Origin: Hysterangium stoloniferum
Lineage: Eukaryota; Basidiomycota; Agaricomycetes; Hysterangiales; Hysterangiaceae
Assembly (NCBI GenBank): GCA_015178975.1
Contig: WHVD01000071.1
Location: 248,001-312,000, forward strand
Reading direction: 5' to 3'
Length of the DNA stretch: 64,000 nucleotides
Shown piece after piece: positions 47,398 to 59,739 of this stretch (position 1 is the stretch's first letter; each line of letters starts with the position of its first letter). The notes below the pieces were generated by a model. The model worked only from the letters and a program-made list of their open reading frames with translations, searched no databases and was not told the origin of the DNA. The position numbers and the translations under genes were made by a program.

Positions 47398-47929
47398 GAT
47401 AACTGTTGAAAGCAACATCTAAACCTAAGACTATACTTCAGGTATAATTAGGCCCCAAACTTATACACTTACAACTCCTTTTAATTCTAGTTTAGATGTG
47501 ATCTGAACTTGTTGTTTAGGACACACTTTCACCAGAGTTTTTATTCTAAGTCCAGACAAATGTTTACCCCTTATAGAAACCTCAAGTTTGAACATAGGTT
47601 TAAAAATAAAATAAAACCCTAAGTTTTGTAAAGACCTTAAACTAATTGCCCACCCATTGCCTGCCCATTGCCTGCCCATCGGCAGATCAATGCCAGACCA
47701 TTGGCCAACCATTGCACACACTCTGCCTGCCCATTGCCTGAACAGTGCACAAGACACATGACAAGAATTTACTATCTAATCCTTGTGGGCCTGACTTATA
47801 CTTTATGTATGCACAATGTATTAATGTCACTGATATGGAGAGCAGTGACCTACTGTATTACAAAGATGAGCAATTTTATTAGAAGTTGAATTTCATGAAT
47901 CAGAAAATCTCCAGGTAGAACAATGACCT
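47398..47929. other. unrecognised spacer with a short repeat
   Basis: 47,645-47,745 has several imperfect copies of cccattgcctg. Nothing else is recognised. This is the left part of a foreign segment between two head-to-head A1 units. Confidence 0.5.
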
Positions 47930-49991
47930 CTACTCTTTGTGTAAAATATACCTTTCCACAAGCTTTGCGTTCTTAGTAGCCAGCTTTCCTTGTTTCTTCA
48001 ACAATACCAAGGAAGAGCCCCACTTCTTAGCACTTCTTACATTAGTAGACCCATTGAGAATGTGGGTAAGCCAGTTTTGAAACCACTCTTTGCAAGCATG
48101 TGACCAGTATCCAACATCCAAATTACCCCTTTGCCATATCGCAGATTTTGGCCACCATGACATATCTGCAGCCTATTGACCATACCCTGTACATAAAAAT
48201 TAGATGGAACAGAGATAAAAAAAAAAAGAGTCAGCTATTATTTACCTGTGAACACTTTGTATACCCCATAGATGAGGTTTAGCTCATCCTCTGAAAGGTC
48301 ATCGTCCCACCAGTAGGTGCCATCTGATGTTTGAAATGCTTGGCCATGTGTGAACACCTGATAAGTAGGACCCACAAGCACAGCATCCTGAGATATACTC
48401 TGCATCGCAACACACCATACGATACCACCTCTGAGAAGAGCCGTGTGTGCATGAGGGTGATGGAAGAACACGTCTCGCTGTTCTTGGTATGCCATGTAAT
48501 CAACTGCATCAGGTTTGTATGACATGTCACAACATCCAAGTCCAATGCTATGAATGCTGGGTGGAGGTGGGCCTGAGGGATAAGGGGGGATGAAAGGGAT
48601 GGAAGAAGGGATCCAAGTAGTGAATGGAATGCCTCTATCGAGGAGATAGCACACCAGATCCTCTTGATGATGTTTGCACACTCGAAGACACTGTGGTGCT
48701 GATGCTGCATCTTGTGTCATGATTTGCCATATGCCATGTATACTATCATTGAGGAAGTAGTAAGGCTTGTTGTAGTAAGGCTGTTGTTCACCAATTTGAA
48801 GGCGAGATCTTGAGAGGTCAATTTTTCCAACAAAGGCCATGGGGACAGGGGGTTCAGATTCCAAATACTCCCAGGTGGATTACGATCCACCAGTAGCAAG
48901 TCTGTGAAATCTCCAATTGCATCCTTATATTCATCCCCAATGGAGGATTCAGTGTTCATCAGGTTTCTCTTCACATGCCCCCAAGGCATATGCTGGAGTG
49001 TTGGGTCTGTGATTATCTGATATGGGAACTTTGAGATATCTAGTATGAATCCAAACCAAGCATGCAATATATCCAGTAATGGTTCCGTAGCACCAATGAC
49101 TTTCACCTCATCATTTGGATCACCAGTGCCATAGGTTCTCATGAGATCATCTCCCCAGGAGTTTCATGATGGTGGTGGGGGGAGGTTGCAAAGTTTGAAG
49201 GGTGGAGGCTTTTTCAACCTGTGGTCCATCCTGATGATCATAGCCACCAGAGGTCTCCTCGTAGTCAGTGAAAAAATCTTCATATGTGAATTGTTCTCTG
49301 GCTTCAGGGTCAAATTCGGTGCACAGGTCCCATTCATCCTCAAAACTGTTGTACCGCAATTGGTTCCTGCTGTAGTTTTCCCACCAATCTCCCACCTCCC
49401 CACAGTTGATGTTGGTTCACACACAGAAACCATTCTCCTCGATCCAAACATACACAACTGCCTTTCCCTTCCTGCTGGTTGGAGCCATGTTGCTGTGGGA
49501 GCATTCACGGTTGAACTGTTTTTGTTTCTTTTCTAGACTTTCATTCTTTTCCAACTCAACATGTCTAGCATCCTGTCTCTTGAAAAAGTCTTGCCAAGTT
49601 TCTCCTTGTCACTGATGGCTGCATACTTGGGGTTTAGGAGCTGTGGAAGGGGTCACAGCATTTTCATTGGAACCTGTGGCAGGTTGCCCTAGGTGAGCGA
49701 TCACCACTTCAACCTCTTTCCTTGTGAGGCAGTACTGCTGGACAGTCTTGAGCTCGCTATGTAGAGGCTTTCCACTACACTGTCCCCAGTAGTACCGGGA
49801 ACACTATTGGCCAACATGAGGGGTAAGAGACTGGGGTTATGAAAATTTGAGATGTGCACTAGGACACCAGCCTGTGGAATATCAGATGTGAGAGTACCAA
49901 TGCAAGACCTTCTGAGTTGCTCCACCCACTTGAAATGGATCCCATTGTCTTTGAGAGCATTGATCCACAGAGGAGTCTCTCCACACACCAT
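47930..49991 (-). pseudogene. agaricomycete hypothetical-protein family gene, near full length
   Basis: Reads from ATG at 49,991: PLWINALKDNGIHFKWVEQL, later QDFFKRQDARHVELEK, RYNSFEDEWDLCTEFDPEAR, IRTYG-like MRTYGTGDPNDEVKVIGATE, CLRVCKHHQEDLVCYLLDRG, TALLRGGIVWCVAMQ, and WWDDDLSEDELNLIYGVYKV. A last intron (48,245-48,166, GTAAAT..GCAG) joins to MSWWPKSAIWQRGNLDVGYW and the end at 47,930. The motifs DEWDLC, ALLRGGIVW, YW-D-x-L and SWWPK..W mark a large, multi-copy family in mushroom genomes. Its function is unknown as far as I know. At least two frame changes and one stop appear, so it is probably a recent pseudogene. It is far better preserved than its A/B neighbours. Confidence 0.75.
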
Positions 49992-51511
49992 GGTGAATCT
50001 TGACATACCAGAAGAGCTCTGCCTGGGCCACAATCATTTGTCTAACTTGTCATTTGAATTCAAAGAGCATTCTCCATGCATCAATAGTGTGATGCTGGTG
50101 GGAAACATTCCAATCAGACAGAGAAATAATAATAAGGTGATCTGCTAGAAAGGATTGAATTAATACAAACCACGATCGACACGACACATCAAGAAACATT
50201 TAATTCCGACACTTGTGTAGCTTAATGTGTTAGAATATAGGGCTGTGCGAGCATGCATGAGGGTCTACACCGGCAATGTCCCACCCCATTGTTCTTTGAT
50301 TTTAGCATGATCCTTTGTTGCCACATGGGGACTATTCTCAAGGCGTATATAGGTAGTATAGGTTTCTTGTAATGACACTACCTATTTGCCTCCTACGACA
50401 CGCAGAGCTCAAATGGAAATTATATTTATCTTGCCTCATAATTCTGTTAACTTTTTTGGTGAAAATATAACCAGATCTATAGAGGATGAGCGCAATACTG
50501 TCTGAGTGATATTGTTGGTTATTGTCAGGGGACAATCTCAAGTTTTCTAAATTCATCCCTGACCTTCCTTAATATAGTCTCATAAGTCAAGGATAAGAGT
50601 ACCTTGTTTTTATCACATTTTCAAACTCAGCTGCACCTTTAGTTAGTCACTCGCTAGCCGAGGGTTCCTTAGACTTTTCTCTTCGGATTCCCTCTGCTAG
50701 GTAAGTAATAATGTACATTGTATGTATATAATAGATAGGTATAAAACTTACTTCGGATTCCCTCTGCTAGTGCCCCAACTCAGTCATAGTGCGAGTCAGT
50801 GTGGTCTAGAGAGTCGCCCTTACAGTTATAAATGCATGGGGGGTTGAATGCGTAATTACGGTTATATATACTAACAATGAGAGTGGTAATGAATGTGGGT
50901 ATTGACGACCCCGGTCACTATATGAGTCCGACTGCTCGCTTTACCCCAAAAATCTAACAGATTCTTATGAGGTTCGAGAACTCATTTCAACACAATGAAA
51001 CCCACAATGAAACCTACCTTGAGGACTCTGGGATTCCTCTCTGTATGCCTCAGGGGTTCCACAAAATTCAAGCCGCTTAGCATGGCAAGGGTGAATGAGG
51101 AAATCACATTGTCTACAATGAACCCGAAATAAACCCGACTAGACTATCACGTGACCTGGGTTTCTCCTTATTGAAAGTTTGGATAAAATCAAACAGGGAG
51201 CGCTCAATCTTCCCTGATAAGGTTTAAGGTTCACAGCTTGAATGCAGAAGCCGGAAAGCATCGCTCTTAACAGCATTCATGGCAATGTCACTTTTCGAAT
51301 ATCAGAAAAGTCGTACTGCTTTGAACTCTGATGCTTAAGAACACCAGAAATACTATACTATCGGGTGACAATCGACTTCACTATTATTAGATGCTGTGTG
51401 ACTTAAGCGGGAGGCGGAAGAACGTAGTGGGGTAACTTAATACACTGCATTTTATATGGCTCATGGCGGTGACGCGATATCCCATTCGAGCGTAAATACG
51501 ACTACTACCCA
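49992..51511 (+). repeat. U block of copy 10, with a solo LTR inside
   Basis: The U block begins abruptly at about 49,992 (within atggtgaatcttgacatacc) next to the agaricomycete-family gene. It is interrupted by the solo LTR at 50,445-50,959 and otherwise matches the U block before copies 1, 2 and 12. Confidence 0.7.
50445..50959. mobile_element. solo LTR, 515 bp
   Basis: Ends are TGTTAACTTTTTTGG and AATCTAACA, inverted TG..CA termini. The flanks are aattc and gattc, a 5-bp duplication with one later change; empty sites in sister units read gattc. A 20-base sequence, cttcggattccctctgctag, occurs twice inside (near 50,683 and 50,753). It belongs to a different family from the copia LTRs in this window. 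The superfamily cannot be told from the LTR alone. Confidence 0.75.
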
Positions 51512-53355
51512 CCTCTACGTTCAACGAGATGACCCTGGGGAATCACGACTTGGAAACGGCTGAGTCGCACCTTGAAGGCGTTGAGGAACTACCACCCTTA
51601 GTTTCTCCAGCTGTATTGACCTCGGCACAACAGGACAAGATCAATGAAGAGTGGATGAGGAAAATATTCCGGTTGAAGCTCAGGGAACGATGGAGCTGCA
51701 ATGAACCAGGTCATGATCTATGTTATCGGGCCCCCGATAACGAGCAGCACTTAAAGCTGTCTGCAAACCATATAGAGGTTTGGGTTGACGAGTTGGTGAC
51801 TAAAGTGTAATGCTATTTCCATAGGATCTGTGTCACATCCAGCACATTTCAGTGTCAAGGAGAAACGAGCTACCATGACCCACCAACTGCGGTTAAGATA
51901 TCCACCAACAAGAAATCCAACCTCAGCCCATATCCCAGTCATGCCAGGGACTGGGGAATGATCTCACGGTATCTTGAGACATCCTCAAGTGTTGAAATTA
52001 GCCCCGGGTATTTCTGTGGAGTCGGTATGGAGAGGATCGGGATGAAAGTTCTTCACAGTGCCCAGACAACTTCGCTGATGGTAAAGCTGACAATATACAA
52101 CGAAATCACAAGTCGATTTCATCGAGAAGACGGGGCCTTTAACAAGTTTTTACAAACGTATTTGACGCCCCCAAGAATGGGAATACTAGTTCAAGAGAGT
52201 GTTTATTTAGTGAGGTAGGGATAACAAAGCGTTATGCACGAAATACTCATGTCAGAGGCCCTAGACCCACATACCCGACTCAAATTCGGAAACGAGCGAT
52301 AATGGTTTTGCAGAAATTCGCAATCTATACACCGCGTACACAGCGGGGGAAGAAATGTACCACTCGGGTTATGACATCTTTGGCTTCGGCCTTCGAAATG
52401 TGTCCCGGCGTTTATTGGTCAGATAGAGACGTCAACTGCTATTACGTCATCACTTTACAACGTTTTAGTCAAGTCGCCGCTGCACCCCAATTTTGATGAG
52501 GTTGCATCAACATTTATTATACAAATTTCCGGTTATCTAAAAGGATTTCATTATCCCTCACCCCTTTTGCGCCTTGTGTATATCGTGGAAGCGGTCTGCC
52601 ACGTGCGCCAACTATCTGTAGAGGAGCTCACAGCGATCAGAGGTTTCATTGAATTCTGGTTACAACCGTGCGTCGCGACATCACACATCAGGTCATCCAG
52701 CCAGAGCCATAACAAACAGACTCACCGGCAACTATCTCTCCATTTTGACGTTCCTATACGGCTTCTCGTGTGTTGCATCCACCAAGATGCATCGTTTCGA
52801 GATATTGCTGGAGCTATATTGAAGGTTTCATTGGACAACATAAACATGCATATAGCGTCATTGACACTTCATATTGATTTGACGACATCAAATTCCCTAT
52901 TTTGGAGTATTTACTGGTTGAAATCCTTCTTCGACGACACCATGCTTCTCACCGATCACATCAACCTGCTGAACGTCATTTCTTCGTTCATTTCGCCCAT
53001 TGTAAGGTACGTTCACAATATTAGACCTTCCAGCACCGTCTTACATCCGCCTATGAAACTTTCCTACAGCCTGATTCTGACGCACACCATTCCTAATTTG
53101 GATCTCCTGTGGTGTGGGGAGCACATAATCGCGTTGACTCTGAAGCTGATAGCCGTATCTTCCGAGATCCGCGTGTACCACGGTGCGCAGCCTCGATACC
53201 ATCGCCATTCTCATTTTTCTCCTTCCACATAGTGACATAATGTGTGGCTTGACCAATGACGAATACCTCAGTTACCACCTTGAGTGTTTGGATTTCACCG
53301 TGAGTTCCTTCCTTTGTGTAGTCGCCACACCTTCCACTCGTGTGTCGGTAGGGTG
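51512..53355 (+). pseudogene. A1 family gene, copy 10
   Basis: Exon 1 lacks the usual ATG (two bases lost) but reads on to RWSCNEPGHDLCYRAPDNEQ and HIEVWVDEL. Exon 2 reads CQGETSYHDPPTAVKIS-like sequence, then MISRYLETSSSVEISPGYFC, ending at GTAGGG near 52,216. Exon 3 starts after a short intron; its middle is shifted. From 52,567 a 221-codon open stretch runs through VEAVCHVRQLSVEELTAIRG and PIRLLVCCIHQDASFRDIAG into LWCGEHIIALTLKLIAVSSE. That stretch shows the third exon and the C-terminal block are one reading frame. It is closest to copy 3 (shared ETSSSVEISPGYF). Confidence 0.75.
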
Positions 53356-55229
53356 ATTAGACTCCCATGTTGGGGAAACACGGTTACACTGACAAAGGTC
53401 TTGCACCGTCCATTGGAAACACTCCCTAATAATTTATCTTAAATACTGCCGACACATACCAGGAAGAGCCCACTTGCGTCGCCGTTTATTCAACCTACTT
53501 TGCAGCCCGGGGGCCCAGTGTTATAAAGATATATGATTTGAGCCGATGTCATATAGTTACTTTGTATTATCCCCGCGAGTTCTTCAGTTGTCCCCATACA
53601 TGTTTTAAATGCATTTAAGGGCACTCGACATTCCTGGACTAACCTCCGCATGAACGACACTTGTTTTAAATAAGATATTATTGAAGGTCTGAAAAGGCCT
53701 CCTCCGTCTCCATTTCGACGCATGTCTCGTTCAGGCTCATGTGACCTTCACGCCAGTGTTCGGCCGACAGGATCCATGATCCTACGTCGACCTCCACACC
53801 ATGCGAGGCTTGGGCGACTTCCTTGAACTACTTCTATTTCATTGAAAACTTGCCAACAAAGCTACCACAGGTCGTGAAATATAAGAGCGCATACAGTCAC
53901 CTTTCACCCGCACCGCGACCTTATATATTCCAGTCGTTGATGCCATACATCCGTTGAATACACTAACGGGCACCACCAGTGGGTAGACTGACATCCTATT
54001 TATAAACTCAAACAGAACGCGTATTTGAGAGTTGTATGACGCTACATAATTTGACTCAATTAAAGGCGAAAATAGTCACTTGTAATGATCGCTGCGATGT
54101 TCTGTAGACTGGTGTTGAATATATTGCGAGCACTGACCGTGGCTGGAGTCATATCAGATTTACTAGCGATAACAATTTCAATGCAATAACACTAGGTGGT
54201 GTCAAAGGAGGCCGTGCCACCGTTATTGTTGTGTTATTTGTTTGGGAGAACCGGAAGCCGGCCCAAGCCATTGGACAACACGATGATCAGAATACCAGCA
54301 ATTCTCATCAGTCATGACTTTTCACATTGGATAAGAGAAAGGTAGGTCGTAGTTCCTATCAAATAAATCTCGTTTAAGTTGTGGCTGAAAAGTTCAGTTG
54401 TTCGGGTCACACGACACGCCACGACCATTTATTTTGCTCGCTATCCCCACATTTCCCCTACTGCTCCCATTTAAGTTTACCATCATTTCCCCAACTGTCA
54501 TGTTTGAATTATTTCATTTCGAGTCTTAGCCATACATGAAATAATACGACTTAATCGTTTCATTATTTGTACCCAAATATGAAAGATTAGATGCGCGGTT
54601 CACTAATACAACCCGAACGGCTCCCTATCACTAAGAATATTCAACCTCTACGGTGACCCACCTCGAGAAAAGCTACTCTGAATTCCTGATGGGTTTTCCA
54701 GCCTATTTTCCAACTCTCGCTCTCTTCTTTGCTTTGCTCAGACATTCCAGAAGATGCAAGTCGCTTTATATTGGAATGGCACACGAGGAATTCAGTCCTC
54801 ATTGGAGCGGTAAAGCATTGTTTAACCTGGATTTCTTGTGGCAACAATATCGATAGGATTGAATACGGGTGAGGTCAAGAGTAGGTGATGAGGACCGGTG
54901 AAGATGGCATCTTTATATTCATACTTATTATCCATGTCGACGCGATTACTCAAATAACAGCCTGATTGACTGTCCTTATAGCATTCGTGAACTCTAGAGA
55001 GTCGTCGTATTATGCGGTGATCACTCACATATACACTATTATCTGCCATGCATGTACGGAGATGTCAAGAAGTGTAAGACATTAGGGTGATCAACTAGGA
55101 GGGTGCTGTGAGAGTATCTTGCGGGCTGGAATATTTATTGAGGGTCAATAGGGCCATTTAAACATGAATGAATGACATGTGGTATGTCCTCTGCAAGAAA
55201 AGTCCCAACATTATAGATGGAAAGTAATT
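53356..55229 (+). repeat. T block after copy 10
   Basis: Collinear with 10,354-12,300 over nearly its full length, ending with the same distal part (55,020-55,220). It is the second long T block in + orientation. Confidence 0.75.
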
Positions 55230-55650
55230 CTCACTGACCACATCTTCCAGCTGAATGTCGTTTCTTCGTTCATTGGTCCAATCGCAAGGTACGTTCACAA
55301 TATTTGATTTTCCAGCATCGTCTTACATCCGCCCATTAAACCTTCCTACCGGCCTGATTCTGACGCACACCATTCCAAATGGGCATCTCCAATCTTCTGG
55401 TTAGTGTATAATCGCGTTGACTCTGAAGTTGATCGCTGGATCTTCCGAGCCCGAATCCGCGTGTACCACAGTGCGCAGCCTCGATACCATCCCCATTCTT
55501 GTTCATCTTCTTCCACACTGTGACATAATGCGCGGTTCGACCGATATCCAATCCAGGAGTTACCCGCTTGAGCGCTTAGATTTCACCGCACGTTCCTTCC
55601 TTTGCGTGGTCGCCACACCTTCCACTCGTTTGTCGGTAGGGCCTCATTAG
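55230..55650 (+). pseudogene. A1 family gene, 3' fragment (copy 11)
   Basis: Begins in mid-gene at LNVVSSFIGPIARYVHNI-like sequence right after a T block. It includes LIAGSSEPESACTTVRSLDT and FLCVVATPSTRLSVG and ends near 55,650. The junction implies unequal recombination between units. Confidence 0.65.
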
Positions 55651-57059
55651 ACGCTCATATGAGTGTTGGGGACACACGGTTGCCCCTGACAAGGGTCTTG
55701 CACCGTGGATTGGAAACACTTCCTACTAATTCTCTGACATATCTCCATGGAACCAGGAGGAGCCCAATAGCGGCGTCCTTTATTCAACTTACTTTGCAGC
55801 CGGGGGTCCAGATGTTATAAAGATAAATAATTTGAGCCGATGTAAGAGCGCATATAGTCACTTTGTATTATCGCGGCAAGTTCTGCAGTTGTTCCCATAC
55901 ATGTCTTGAATATATTTGAATGTACTAGTCATTCCTGGACTTGTTAAAAGTGATACCCTAGAATGTAGTTCTCAGTCTCGTATATTCGTAGTATAACGGA
56001 CTGAGGCAAAGCTATAATTGACGCCTAATATATATATGTGTGAAACCAGGGACATTTGTTATGCTATATGGCTGTGGGGGCATGCACAAGGTTATACACC
56101 GGCAATGTGCTGCCCCTTTGTTGATTGAGTGTAGAATAATTCTTTGTTGCCACGCAGCTAGTGTTCTCACGACATATATAGGTAGTATAGGTTTAGCGTA
56201 ATAATGCTATGCTTTTCCTTCATCCGGGTCCCAGAGGCCAAACGAAAATTCTGTTGATCTTTCCTGATGATTCTATGAGCTTCGAGAACTGATTTCAACA
56301 AAATGACATCTACCTTGAGAACTCCGGTATTCCCCTTTGTCTCTCTCACACGTTACACAAAGCTGAAGCCGCTTGATATGGCAAGGGTGAATGTAGGAAT
56401 CACATTGTTGAAAGAAAATTAAACAGGAAGCGCGCAATCTTGTCTGATAAGGTTTAAGGGTCACAGCGCCAACTTGAAGGCAGCAGCCAAGAAGCATCGC
56501 TCTTGACGGCATTTATATTATCCATGGCAATGTCGCTTCTTGACTATCAGAAAAGTCGTATTTGCTTTCATCTATCTTTCTCAAGAACACCAAAAATACT
56601 ACACGTTGAAAGTTTTGATAAAATTAAACCTGAAGCGCGCAATCTTCCCTGGGAGGGTTTAAGGTTCACAGCGCCAACGTGAAGGCAGCAGCCAGGAAGC
56701 ATCGCTCTTGACAACATTTATATTATCCATTGCAATGTCACTTATCGAATATAAGCAAGGCCGTATTGCTTTCAACTTTGATGCTCAAGAACGCCGAAAA
56801 TACTATACTATGGTGTGACAATCGACTAAACTATTATTAGATGCTTTGTGATTTCAGCGGGAGGAGATAACTTTGTACATTGGTGCCTATATGGTTCAAA
56901 GAAGGTGAGGGGATATTGTGTACGATAGTAGGGATGAACTGCTGTGAAACCTGTGTAAGGACGGCCACAAGGCTGTACCTTGGTGGAATTAACTCTCCGG
57001 CTGGTTGCGCCATAAAAGCACGACACTCCTTCTAGTGGAAGTATGACTGCTACCCACCA
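55651..57059 (+). repeat. T fragment and U block of copy 12
   Basis: 55,651-55,945 is a short T fragment. 55,946-56,050 is unrecognised. 56,050-57,059 is U block. 56,407-56,604 and 56,605-56,808 are two tandem copies of a 198-bp part of the U block (both contain ttaaac..gaagcgcgcaatctt), found once in other units. Confidence 0.7.
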
Positions 57060-58921
57060 ATGTCGGCTTTAAACGAGACGACTCTGAGGAATCACGATTT
57101 GGAAACGGCGGAGACGCACCTGGAAGGCATAGAGGAGCTGCCCCCCTTAGTTCCCCCAGGTACATTGAGCTCACCGCCACGGGACCAGATGATTGAGATG
57201 GGGAAGAGGGAAATATTCCGGTTGAATCTCAAGGAAAGATGGAGCTGTAACGAACCCGGACATGATTTATGTTATCGGGCCCCCGATGACGAGCAGCACA
57301 TCCAACTGTCTGCAAACCATATAGAGCTTTGGGTTGAAGAGTTGGTGAGTAAAGTGTGATGCTGTTCCCATGTGACGCGCCTCACATCCTGCACATTCCA
57401 GTGCCAAGGAGAAACGAGCCACCATGATCCACCAATGATTGTGAAGATATCCGTCAACAAGACATCCAACCTCAGCCCATATCGCAGTCAAGCCGATGAC
57501 TGGGGGATCGTCTCACAGTATGTCGGGACATCTTCAAGCATTGAAATTGGCCCCGGATATTACTGTGGAGTCGGTGTGGAAAGGGTTACGATGAAAGTCC
57601 TTCGCCGTGCCAAGACAGCTTCGCTGATGCCAAAGCTGACAATATACAAGGAAATCCTAAGTCGATTGTATCGAGAAGACCGAGCCTTTAGCAAGTTTCT
57701 ACAAAGGCATATTACGTTGCGAAGACTGGGAATGCTAGTTCAAGAGAGTGTTGATTTAATGAGGTAGGGATAACTTCGCGTTAATCTTGAACACACTCAT
57801 ATCTGAGTCGTAGACCCACATATCCACTTCAAGTTCGGAGAAGAGCCGCAATGATTTTCGATGATTTCCCAGCCTTTTCCGGAGGTTTGGAGGCAATAAT
57901 CCGCAGTAACAAAGGTCACACTTCCCACCTCATGATATCTTTAGCTTGGACCTTCATGTGGTGTCCCGGCGTTCATTGGTCAGATAGAGACGGGTCAACT
58001 GCGATTACGTCATCACTTTACAACGTTTTAGTCAAGTCACCGCTTCACACCAACTTGGATGAGGTTGCATCGACATTTATCATACACATCGCGGGTTATC
58101 TAACAGGATTGCATAATACGTTACCGCTTATCGGCCTTGCGAGTATCGTGGAAGCGATTTGCCACATGCGTCGGCTGTCTGTAGAGGAACTCACTGCGAT
58201 CAGAGGTTTCATTGAATTCTGGTTACACCCGTGCGTCACGACATCATTCCATTTCATCCTGCCCACCAAAACCATAACAGACAACATCACAGACAACGAC
58301 GTTCCTTTTATCAGTATTCTATACGGCTTCTCATGTACTGCATCTCCCAAGATGCATGGTTTCGAGATATTGCTGGAGCTGTATTGAGGGTTTTATTGGA
58401 CGACATAAACGTGCATATATCATCATTGACACTTGATCTTAACTTGGAGACATTGCATTCACTGTATCGGAGTATTTGCTCCTTGCAAACCTTCTTCGAC
58501 GATAGCACGCTTCTCACCGATCACATCAGTCAGTTGAATGTGGTTTCTTCGATCATTGGGCCGATCGTACGGTATGTTCACAATATTTTACTTTCCCGCC
58601 CCAACTTATATCTGACCATTAAACTGTCCTACCAGTCTGATTCTGACGCACAGGAATCCAAGTTGGGATCTCCTGGAGTCCGGTGAGCGCATAATGGGGT
58701 TGACTCTAAAACTGATAGGTGGATATTCCGACCCCGGATCCGCGTGTACCACAGTGCGCAGCCTCGATACCATAGCCATTATCACTTCTCTCCTTCCACA
58801 TTGTGAGACAATGCGTCGCTCGACCAATCACCAATATATCAGTTACCAGCTTGAGCGTTTATATTTCACCGCACATTCTTTCCTTTGCGTGGTCGCCACA
58901 CCTTGTGTCGGTAACGTTTAA
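57060..58921 (+). pseudogene. A1 family gene, copy 12 (best preserved; possibly partly functional)
   Basis: Exon 1, 57,060-57,344, is 95 codons: MSALNETTLRNHDLETAETH .. RWSCNEPGHDLCYRAPDDEQ .. HIELWVEEL. Intron 1, 57,345-57,401 (57 nt), has GTGAGT, a ctcac branch-like site and TTCCAG. Exon 2, 57,402-57,763, reads CQGETSHHDPPMIVKISVNK to ESVDLM. Intron 2, 57,764-57,813 (50 nt), has GTAGGG..GTAG. Exon 3 from 57,814 starts RPTYPLQVRRRA and is open to 58,387 (CPGVHWSDRDGSTAITSSLY). A frame change follows, and the stretch 58,231-58,686 continues in another frame. The C-terminal block lies at 58,694-58,921. No known domain, signal peptide or membrane segment. Possibly a nuclear or cytoplasmic protein; role unknown. 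Confidence 0.75.
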
Positions 58922-59640
58922 TTAGACCCCCCATATCAGTGTTGCGAAACATGGTTGCCCTGACAAAGGTCTTGCACCATCAATTGGACGTACTTCCTAA
59001 TCATTTTTCTTCCATAATCCCGTGAACATCTCAACCAAACTAGTGGGAGTTCAATAGCATCGCCCTTTAAATAACTTACTTTGTAGCTGGAGTTGCAAAT
59101 TGTACACAGCTATATAGTTTGAGACAATGTAAGAGCGCATATAATCACTTTTCCCCATCGCTGCGAGCCCTGCACCTTGTGACCATACATGTGTTGAATA
59201 CATTCGTGGTTAGATTAACAACCAAATCATGAAGGAAGTCTTTTTAACTAAAATATCACTGGATCAGGTGCATCTGATCTTCAATCTAGTGTGCAATCGA
59301 CATGATCCATGATTTTCCAAGAAAATGCTTTTGATAAGGGGAGGGCCTTTACAGTGCCAGGCACAGTGTTGGCCCTTAAACTAGCTCTCACCTGGTGAAA
59401 GCTTGACGCAATACTGCAGGGTCGCTTTCTCATCAATGGAAAATTCCGAAGAGTGAAACTATACCAATGTTTCAAATGATTCAGAGGAAGGTTAGACGTA
59501 AACCGGATACATTTGAGACTGATATGACATTGAAAGTTGAATGGTGTGAGTAAGAGAGATAATTGGTTCTCGCACAGGACATACAGCTGTCATCCGGAAA
59601 TAGAAAGAATCGCCTCGTCAGTAGCCGCAAACCGAGACTG
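58922..59640 (+). repeat. T block fragment after copy 12
   Basis: Matches the T blocks, including the gagcgcatataatcact motif near 59,133 and catacatgtgttgaataca near 59,185. It fades out by about 59,640. Confidence 0.65.
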
Positions 59641-59739
59641 TATGCTTGGATGATGCGCCATCATGCCACTCTGATTTTGGGAGGCTAAAATTCACACCGA
59701 TGCAGGGAAGTACGCTAATCCTTTCTCATAAATTCGGGA

